From Thermoprotei archaeon (GTDB lineage Archaea; Thermoproteota; Thermoprotei; Thermofilales; B20-G17), in the NCBI GenBank assembly GCA_003650675.1, contig QMRH01000006.1:1-48184 (forward strand): a stretch of 48,184 bases of DNA, read 5' to 3'. The notes under the pieces were generated by a model. The model was not told the origin of the DNA. It saw only the letters and a program-made list of their open reading frames with translations, and searched no databases. A program made the position numbers and the translations under genes. Of the stretch, positions 42,903-48,184 are shown one piece after another. How positions within the stretch are numbered: position 1 is the stretch's first letter; each line of letters starts with the position of its first letter.

Positions 42903-43721
42903 TTAAACAGCTCTCTCGAGGAAACCTTTAATTTCACTATATTTGAAGACCGGCCCATCCATACAAACATACCTCCCGCTTATGGTACAGTGGCCGCAGA
43001 AACCCATGCCGCATTTCATCAACCTTTCGAGGGAAAGTATGATATGGTCTTCAGGGAACCCTAGTTCAAGCAGTTTTTTCGTTACAAAGTACATCATTAT
43101 GGGCGGCCCGCACTGGAGACATATCGTCTCCTTAGGGTTTAAATCCACCTCATCGAAAAGCACGGTTACCACACCCACCCTACCCTTCCAGCCGGGTTCC
43201 CCTCGGTCGACTGTTAAATGCACGTCGATGCCCTTACGCCATTCATCGAATTCATCTTTATAGAGGAGATCCCGGGGGGTTCTTGCACCGTAGAGTAGAG
43301 TAATGTCACCATACTTCCTCCTTTCCTCGAGCATGTAGAGTATAGCTGACCTCAGGGGGGCTAACCCTATGCCACCTCCAACAAGCAGTATGTTCATTCC
43401 AGTGGCTTCGGAGAGAGGCCATCCTCTTCCAAACGGCCCCCTAATACCGACAACATCTCCCTCCTTTTTCCTGAAAAGTGCTGTGGTAACGTTCCCCATC
43501 TTCCTTATGGTAAGCTGGAAGGAGTCTTCTATGAGGGGGGAAGACGAGATGGAGAAGGGAGCTTCCCCGTACATGAAAACCGTTAGCTCGACAAACTGCC
43601 CTGACTCAAAGGAAAACTTTCCCCCATCCTGAATCTGTAGCGTAAATGTTTTTACGTTAGGGGCTTCATCTTTAATGTCCTTTATCACAGCTAGCTTAGG
43701 TATATACGGGTTGCCGGTCAT
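42903..43721 (-). CDS. hydG: Hydrogenase gamma subunit, FAD/NAD(P)-linked reductase, HydG-type
   Basis: The 272-residue protein is a ferredoxin-NADP reductase-type subunit. 'GEAPFSISSSPLIEDSFQLT' gives the FAD stacking motif, 'ILLVGGGIGLAPLRSAILYM' the NAD(P) glycine loop, and 'CGMGFCGHCTISGRYVCMDG' the [2Fe-2S] cluster. It takes electrons from the small subunit and passes them to NADP. The ATG start overlaps the hydB stop by 4 bases. Confidence 0.92.
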   Translation of the reverse strand: MTGNPYIPKLAVIKDIKDEAPNVKTFTLQIQDGGKFSFESGQFVELTVFMYGEAPFSISSSPLIEDSFQLTIRKMGNVTTALFRKKEGDVVGIRGPFGRGWPLSEATGMNILLVGGGIGLAPLRSAILYMLEERRKYGDITLLYGARTPRDLLYKDEFDEWRKGIDVHLTVDRGEPGWKGRVGVVTVLFDEVDLNPKETICLQCGPPIMMYFVTKKLLELGFPEDHIILSLERLMKCGMGFCGHCTISGRYVCMDGPVFKYSEIKGFLERAV

Positions 43722-44773
43722 CTCCCACCACCTGTAACATCCATAACTACTTTACGTATATCTATTCCTGCACTACACACCTCGATACATCTACCACATC
43801 CAACACATGAGATTACACCGAACTCGTCAACCGTATACAGTAATTTATGGTATATCCTCTGCTTAAGCCTGGAGGGCCTCTCTTTCCGAAATATCTCCCC
43901 GCTGGCAACCTTAGTGAAGGTCAAGTAGTGGCATGAATCCCAGACCCTAACCCTTTCACCGGTCTTAAGATCGAGACCCGGTTCATCGTACACGTTAAAG
44001 CAGTGGCAGGTAGGACAGACGAAATTGCATTTACCACATGACAAACAAATATTACCGTACGTCTCCCAAACAGGGTTAGAAAATTCTTCTCTTAGAACAG
44101 AATGCACTTTTTCAAAGTCTGGCAACCTTTGTCTTTCAATCTCCTCCCTAACCTTCCTTAAAATAGACTTTCTCCTACTTTCAGCGTCTTCTCCGGCTTT
44201 CTTGAATAAATCACTGTTAAACTTTACTATCTCAGAACCTTTTTCACTGACGACTTCCACTAGGAATCCATCTCCAAGATCAGTCAAGAGAAGATCTGCC
44301 CCCTCCTTAAAGTAGGGTCCACTACCGGTAAACACGCAGAAACAGTATTCTTCCGGCTCGTTACAGGTTAATGCAACTATAACTGTATTCTCTCTTCTTG
44401 CCAGATAATATGGATCCTTGTACTTCTTTGTGAAAACTTTATCGAGGAACAGTATACCCTTTAAGTCACATGGCCTTAAACCTAGTATAATATTTTTAGA
44501 TTTCTTTACCTTCTCCAGTTCATCGTGGATCTCAACCTTGTCGCCGTCCAGAAAATATTTAAAAAGTGTTTCTTTTTCCGGGAAGAAAAAGCGTTTCGGT
44601 GGGATTAAAACATGTCCCTTGTATTTAAGGAATACTTCCCCCGGGCTGGATATTTCGGCGAAGAATGGTTTACCGTTTCCCGCTACAGGGGCGATGACTC
44701 TATATTCTGTTAAAAGCTTTTCAACCAGTCTGTTGAAATCATCGTAGCTTACTTTGAAGAGTTTCTCCCCCAT
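43718..44773 (-). CDS. hydB: Hydrogenase beta subunit, 4Fe-4S protein, HydB-type
   Basis: The 351-residue protein has two cluster motifs, 'GNICLSCGKCNFVCPTCHCF' near residue 240 and 'GVISCVGCGRCIEVCSAGID' at the end, plus extra cysteines in 'ALTCNEPEEYCFCVF' near 130. It is the first gene of the hydrogenase operon and resembles the beta subunit of Pyrococcus sulfhydrogenase, which binds the electron carriers. A GGAG ribosome site ahead of ATG 44773 fits its role as the leading gene. Confidence 0.9.
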   Translation of the reverse strand: MGEKLFKVSYDDFNRLVEKLLTEYRVIAPVAGNGKPFFAEISSPGEVFLKYKGHVLIPPKRFFFPEKETLFKYFLDGDKVEIHDELEKVKKSKNIILGLRPCDLKGILFLDKVFTKKYKDPYYLARRENTVIVALTCNEPEEYCFCVFTGSGPYFKEGADLLLTDLGDGFLVEVVSEKGSEIVKFNSDLFKKAGEDAESRRKSILRKVREEIERQRLPDFEKVHSVLREEFSNPVWETYGNICLSCGKCNFVCPTCHCFNVYDEPGLDLKTGERVRVWDSCHYLTFTKVASGEIFRKERPSRLKQRIYHKLLYTVDEFGVISCVGCGRCIEVCSAGIDIRKVVMDVTGGGR

Positions 44774-45031
44774 ACGCTCCTTAACCTGCCTTATCTACCG
44801 TCCAGAAAGCTTAAAATCATTATATTTCATTAATTTGATTAATATACACGGTCATTTATAACTAAATACAAGTAAAACAATTAACAAAAATAAAATTTCT
44901 TGCTAAAGGTAAGCAGTAACATGATAAAAAGTTTGACCTAACTTCTATTCCTTGAAACTTCAGATTAAATGGAATCCATGTCTTGTAAAAAGGGTTGCAG
45001 AGCATTTTGTGAAGGGTAAAGTTGTTCAGCT
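44774..45031. promoter_or_regulatory. Hydrogenase operon promoter with an ATTAAT-TTG-ATTAAT palindrome
   Basis: Reading on the minus strand, a TATA-like TGAAATATAATGA near 44817-44829 lies about 20 bases before the likely start site, and ATTAATCAAATTAAT at 44829-44843, two identical hexamers spaced by three bases, sits just upstream of it. A palindrome at that place is a natural binding site for a regulator or for an upstream activator. The rest of this stretch up to 45031 holds nothing else I can name. Confidence 0.4.
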
Positions 45032-45466
45032 TTATTCACGTCTCAGCTTCTTGGACACTAGTGTAAGATACTCCGATGCCTTAATGGCCTTCTCAAACGC
45101 CTGTAGAATCTCCATATCATATGTTATTAAGGGTGCTTCAAGTTTTTCGGATAAGGCTACGTAAAGGGCATCGTACACGGTGAGGTTATAGGTGAACGAC
45201 CGGTCTATAGCATCCTTCAACAGCTTTTGCATCGATACTAACTTTATGTCCAAAGCCCTTATAGCTTCTATAGCTTCAACGACATCTTGTTTCGATATCC
45301 CCTTGGCGTATCTGAGGACATTTGAAAGCTCGACAAGCATAAAATCTACACTATGGATCTCAACTTTACCCTCAATATGTAAATTCCTTATTTCACGACA
45401 TTTTTCCGAGTCCTTTTCTTTTAAAAACCATTTTATAACAGCACTGGTGTCGAAAACGACTTTCAT
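45032..45466 (-). CDS. VapC-type PIN-domain ribonuclease toxin
   Basis: The 144-residue protein has the PIN layout 'MKVVFDTSAVIKWFLKEKDS' (first aspartate), a glutamate in 'HSVDFMLVELSNVLRYAKGI', 'YNLTVYDALYVALSEKLEAP' (third acidic motif) and 'APLITYDMEILQAFE' (last aspartate). It overlaps the antitoxin stop by 4 bases on the same strand. The active site is complete. Confidence 0.88.
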   Translation of the reverse strand: MKVVFDTSAVIKWFLKEKDSEKCREIRNLHIEGKVEIHSVDFMLVELSNVLRYAKGISKQDVVEAIEAIRALDIKLVSMQKLLKDAIDRSFTYNLTVYDALYVALSEKLEAPLITYDMEILQAFEKAIKASEYLTLVSKKLRRE

Positions 45467-45684
45467 AAAGTATCCCTAGATTCTCGAATGATCTTCCATG
45501 CAGGTTTCTCGAGCTTCGCTTTTGACGATATGTTTTCCATGACTTTGAGAGCATACTTAATCTTCTCTTCCCTGATTTTCCTCGCTATTGCTTCCCTAAC
45601 AACCTGGCTCCAGTTAACGTTCTTAAATCTCTTCATCTCCTTTTTCATTTCCTCCGGGATCCTCACAGTAATTACAGTACTCAT
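45463..45684 (-). CDS. Ribbon-helix-helix antitoxin of a VapBC pair
   Basis: The 73-residue protein reads 'MSTVITVRIPEEMKKEMKRF' and 'NWSQVVREAIARKIREEKIK', the strand and two helices of a CopG/VapB-type RHH domain, then a basic tail ('SKAKLEKPAWKIIRESRDTL') that would cover the toxin. TATAACATA-like A+T-rich text upstream (around 45700-45725) gives the promoter. Confidence 0.85.
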   Translation of the reverse strand: MSTVITVRIPEEMKKEMKRFKNVNWSQVVREAIARKIREEKIKYALKVMENISSKAKLEKPAWKIIRESRDTL

Positions 45685-45847
45685 AGCAATAGTAATACAA
45701 TTATTGTATATATGTCTTATGTTATAACATTCTAGGACAGGCGCATGAAAATAAATGCTTCTTTAACCATTGAGGCAAGCTACTATAGAACTACTGGATT
45801 CATCCCTACTTAAAGGTTAAAAGGAGAATTTACGCTATTTTATTGCC

Positions 45848-46888
45848 ATGAAAGTTACTTTTAAAAGTCTGGCTGAAACCCTTGGGAGAAACACCAATAT
45901 CGCTATCCTAGAGGAGGATTACGGGAACGTAATTGTATCGGAGTATGGGGCTAGGATAATAGGCGTGTTTTACAGTGACTCCCCAAACCTCCTGTGGGTA
46001 AACCCGGATTTAGAAAATGTTCTTAAAACCAGGGGCTGGAACATCGGTGGAGCTAGGGTCTGGATCTCCCCTGAAAGAAACTTCTTCTACATGAAGCCTG
46101 CAAGCTTTGAGGAGTGGTTTTGCCCGGAGGGGCTTGATCCAGGCAACTACAGGTTTATCGCTGAAGATCAGAGAATGGTTTCACTTGAATGCTACTTTAA
46201 GACATACGATTTCGTGAATAAAGGCTGGTTAACCGGGGTCATTAGAAGGGATATTGGGGTGGACAAGGGTAAACGAGGTATTTTGAAGATAAATGTTAGG
46301 GAGAGCCTTTTAACAGATAATTTTACAGGAACTTTAGTCAACCTATGGGCCCTTATACAGGTCCCCCCGGGAGCTGGAAAACCAGGTACAGTATTAATTC
46401 CAGTAAAAAAAGGCACCCAACCAGTACACTACTTTGGTAAAATACCTGAGGACAGGCTTAGAGTCTCGGAAAACCATGTATCCTTTAGGATAGATGGGTT
46501 GAAGGTTACGAAGCTTGGGATACGTCCCGAGGATCTACCTAGAGAAGGTGAAGCCTCAATAATATATGTTAGGGAGGATGGAGAAGGTCTATGGAACATC
46601 ATATGTATGAAAAGCAAGCACCTGCCAAGAAGCCAGAAAGAGTGTCTCGACGTAGCTAAAGCCGATCCAAGGGGACCTAAAGGTGCCGTTCAATCCTATA
46701 ATTCGGGGCCCGAAGGTTCGCAACTAAAGTTCGGGGAAATAGAATTGCATTTTCTACCGGCAACCCGAATAAAGGAAGGCATGATATCTACAGTCGTTTA
46801 CACTATAGAGGCTTTCAGGGGAAGCTTCAATGAGGTATTTGAAATGCTTGTAAGAGAATACCGTATAGAGGAGCCCTTTCTATTCTAG
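45848..46888 (+). CDS. DUF6786-like protein with an aldose-epimerase-type fold
   Basis: The 346-residue protein reads 'NVIVSEYGARIIGVFYSDSP' and 'NLLWVNPDLENVLKTRGWNI', then 'GGARVWISPERNFFYMKPAS'. This run of 'GAR', 'LLWVNP' and 'GG-R-WI-PE' is the aldose-1-epimerase-like beta-sandwich of the DUF6786 group. The later part, 'GNIICMKSKHLPRSQKE'-like text at about residues 250-280, is basic. A sugar or its derivative is the expected ligand, but epimerase residues are not clearly visible. It stands alone. Confidence 0.65.
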   Translation: MKVTFKSLAETLGRNTNIAILEEDYGNVIVSEYGARIIGVFYSDSPNLLWVNPDLENVLKTRGWNIGGARVWISPERNFFYMKPASFEEWFCPEGLDPGNYRFIAEDQRMVSLECYFKTYDFVNKGWLTGVIRRDIGVDKGKRGILKINVRESLLTDNFTGTLVNLWALIQVPPGAGKPGTVLIPVKKGTQPVHYFGKIPEDRLRVSENHVSFRIDGLKVTKLGIRPEDLPREGEASIIYVREDGEGLWNIICMKSKHLPRSQKECLDVAKADPRGPKGAVQSYNSGPEGSQLKFGEIELHFLPATRIKEGMISTVVYTIEAFRGSFNEVFEMLVREYRIEEPFLF

Positions 46889-46898
46889 TTTAAACAAC

Positions 46899-47765
46899 CT
46901 ACCTTAGAATATCTGCCAAAAGGATCAGCAAATAAAATGTTACAGCGTATGCGTCCATTATCCGCATTTTGGTCTCATGCCTTAAAGGTATTAGATTGGA
47001 TGCAAGTGTAAAGGCGGTTATAGCTGAGAAAACGTAGGTTTCCCGGCTCCAAGCGATCACGTAAGATGCCACTATAAATATCATTGAGAGGAAGCTGAGG
47101 GATCTGATGCTATTCCGATAGCCGATACATGTTGCCGTGGTATTGTAGCCGGCTTCTCTATCCGGGTGGAAGTCCTCTACTTCGTTTCTTAATTCAAGGA
47201 ACATGGAGTAGACGGCGATAGACGCCAGTAACATTGGATCGGGGTAAGACACAGTAAAATTCATGAGAAATCCCGTCAGAAACGGGATTATTCCGAAGAA
47301 AAAAGCGTGGGAAATCAGGTCGAGTGGAGGCTTTTCCTTCAGCCTTAACGGCGGAACGGAGTATGCTAAAGCCAGAAATAATCCAACAATATATACAGTG
47401 AACTGAAGAAAGTTCAGGAAGATGATGGATGTTAACCCGAGTGCAATCAGAATCACCAGGACTATGGTTGCCTCCCGTGGGGAAAGACACCCAACCGAAA
47501 TAGGGTTTCTTTCCCTCTTACGTTGGTTAAAGTAGTCTCCCTTAGCGTCATAGATATTGTTAGCCAGGTATGCCGTAGACACGTATATGAACATTAATGG
47601 TAGTAGCCGTAGAACATTGCTTATAAAACTAAACAAATTCCCTGAGGATAAAGCCACACCATATATGCTTAAACCTATGTATGCTCTCCACTCGGATATC
47701 CTTAAAGCCTTAATGAGAAACCAACCCTTGGTCAATGAAGTTTTCTTGAAGGTGAGTACAGGCAT
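46899..47765 (-). CDS. UbiA-family prenyltransferase
   Basis: The 288-residue protein has about eight membrane helices and both Mg-binding signatures of UbiA enzymes: 'LANNIYDAKGDYFNQRKRER' (N-x-x-x-D-x-x-x-D) near residue 70 and 'NEVEDFHPDREAGYNTTATC' (D-x-x-x-D) near residue 190. It attaches an isoprenoid chain to an acceptor; in archaea this can be geranylgeranylglyceryl phosphate synthesis (ether lipids) or quinone synthesis, and sequence alone cannot separate them. It is read away from the MarR-like gene, with 33 bases between the starts. Confidence 0.88.
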   Translation of the reverse strand: MPVLTFKKTSLTKGWFLIKALRISEWRAYIGLSIYGVALSSGNLFSFISNVLRLLPLMFIYVSTAYLANNIYDAKGDYFNQRKRERNPISVGCLSPREATIVLVILIALGLTSIIFLNFLQFTVYIVGLFLALAYSVPPLRLKEKPPLDLISHAFFFGIIPFLTGFLMNFTVSYPDPMLLASIAVYSMFLELRNEVEDFHPDREAGYNTTATCIGYRNSIRSLSFLSMIFIVASYVIAWSRETYVFSAITAFTLASNLIPLRHETKMRIMDAYAVTFYLLILLADILR

Positions 47766-47798
47766 AAGTTTTATAATTTTCGAAAGTATAAAAATATT
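47766..47798. promoter_or_regulatory. Divergent promoter between the UbiA gene and a regulator gene
   Basis: Only 33 bases separate the two start codons. TATAATTTT at 47772-47780 and TATAAAAATA at 47787-47796 can serve as TATA elements on either strand. Both genes may be controlled together, perhaps by the HTH protein read to the right. Confidence 0.45.
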
Positions 47799-48184
47799 AT
47801 GGACATCTCTTTCGGGAAACCTGAGAAGGAATTATTGAACTTAATGTCCCTCTTTACCTCAAGTATAGGGCTTGGGGAGGCTGCAGGAAGAGTACTGGGG
47901 GCACTAATGCTAGCCGGTGTCCCCCTTTCCCAGAAGGAGATCTCAGAGCTAACCGAGTATAGTCCAAGCATCGTGAGCATATGTTTATCGAAGCTGGAGA
48001 ACTGGGGGATTGTCAGGAGGGTGGGGAGAGCTGGTAAAAGAAAACTATATGCAACTACCTCTACGTTACTCGATATAATAGAAGTGTTCTTTAGCAACAT
48101 TATAGATAAGCAACTTTCATTCTTGACAGAGTTTATTCAAGACCATATTGACAGCTTTAATGAAGATACGAAGAAAAACGCGAT
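47799..48184 (+). CDS. MarR/GbsR-like winged-helix regulator (cut by the window end)
   Basis: From ATG 47799 the 128 visible residues contain 'SSIGLGEAAGRVLGALMLAG', 'VPLSQKEISELTEYSPSIVS' and 'ICLSKLENWGIVRRVGRAGK', followed by 'RKLYATTSTLLDIIEVFF'. This is a winged helix with a GbsR-like 'G-x-x-x-x-x-G-R-V-L-G-x-L' start and a helix that should form a dimer. The end is not in the window. As the divergent neighbour it may control the UbiA gene, but this is a guess. Confidence 0.75.
   Translation, partial: MDISFGKPEKELLNLMSLFTSSIGLGEAAGRVLGALMLAGVPLSQKEISELTEYSPSIVSICLSKLENWGIVRRVGRAGKRKLYATTSTLLDIIEVFFSNIIDKQLSFLTEFIQDHIDSFNEDTKKNA

Noticed and set aside
1-48184. CRISPR arrays, rRNA genes
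   Set aside because: No regular array of repeats 25-40 bases long with spacers was seen, and no rRNA-like conserved block was recognised on either strand.

Overview
This window looks like chromosomal DNA of a thermophilic archaeon. The evidence is: starts at ATG, GTG or TTG placed just downstream of TATA-like boxes (many apparently leaderless), Arg codons mostly AGA/AGG and Ile codons mostly ATA, several VapBC-type toxin-antitoxin pairs and a HEPN/MNT pair, archaeal-type P-loop ATPases, an IS607 element, ACT-V4R and PspC proteins, and a hydBGDA-type cytoplasmic [NiFe] hydrogenase operon. The gene content fits the Thermoproteota/Korarchaeota side of the Archaea, but nothing here fixes the genus.

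Region 1 (1-13 kb) is accessory and decaying. It holds a helical unknown protein, a membrane-protein gene with two frameshifts, a possible modified-DNA reader (3.2-4.6 kb), a small operon with a GIY-YIG nuclease (5.0-6.0 kb), a twice-frameshifted uracil-DNA glycosylase, a PIN-domain relic, an intact VapBC pair, two structured RNA segments that look like right ends of TnpB transposons, a tautomerase, an ATPase, an ATPase relic, and a HEPN/MNT toxin-antitoxin pair in which both genes are frameshifted.

Region 2 (13-24.7 kb) has an AlbA/Schlafen-type regulator with repeats around its start, an unknown protein beside a P-loop ATPase, the TldD/TldE protease pair, a UbiX-type flavin prenyltransferase, a PfkB kinase-zinc dehydrogenase pair, a VapBC pair and a membrane protein. 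Region 3 (24.7-33.2 kb) encodes a surface matrixin-type metalloprotease with tandem repeat modules (split by a frameshift), an ABC exporter operon, a creatininase-family hydrolase, a DUF457-like membrane protein, an IS607 element whose tnpB is internally deleted, and an ACT-V4R regulator.

Region 4 (33.4-48.2 kb) is mostly ordinary: an S9 peptidase, a DHH phosphoesterase, PspC, a second ABC exporter, a membrane-anchored unknown, the complete hydrogenase operon in the order beta-gamma-delta-alpha, another VapBC pair, a sugar-binding-fold protein, a UbiA prenyltransferase and the start of a MarR-like regulator.

Two themes stand out. First, TnpB-associated 3' ends that still fold well occur without a full TnpB; the best is at 9947-10091, with five perfect stems. 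Second, there are many single-base frameshifts, mostly in short homopolymers, which are either real decay or sequencing error and should be checked against reads before any gene is called dead.
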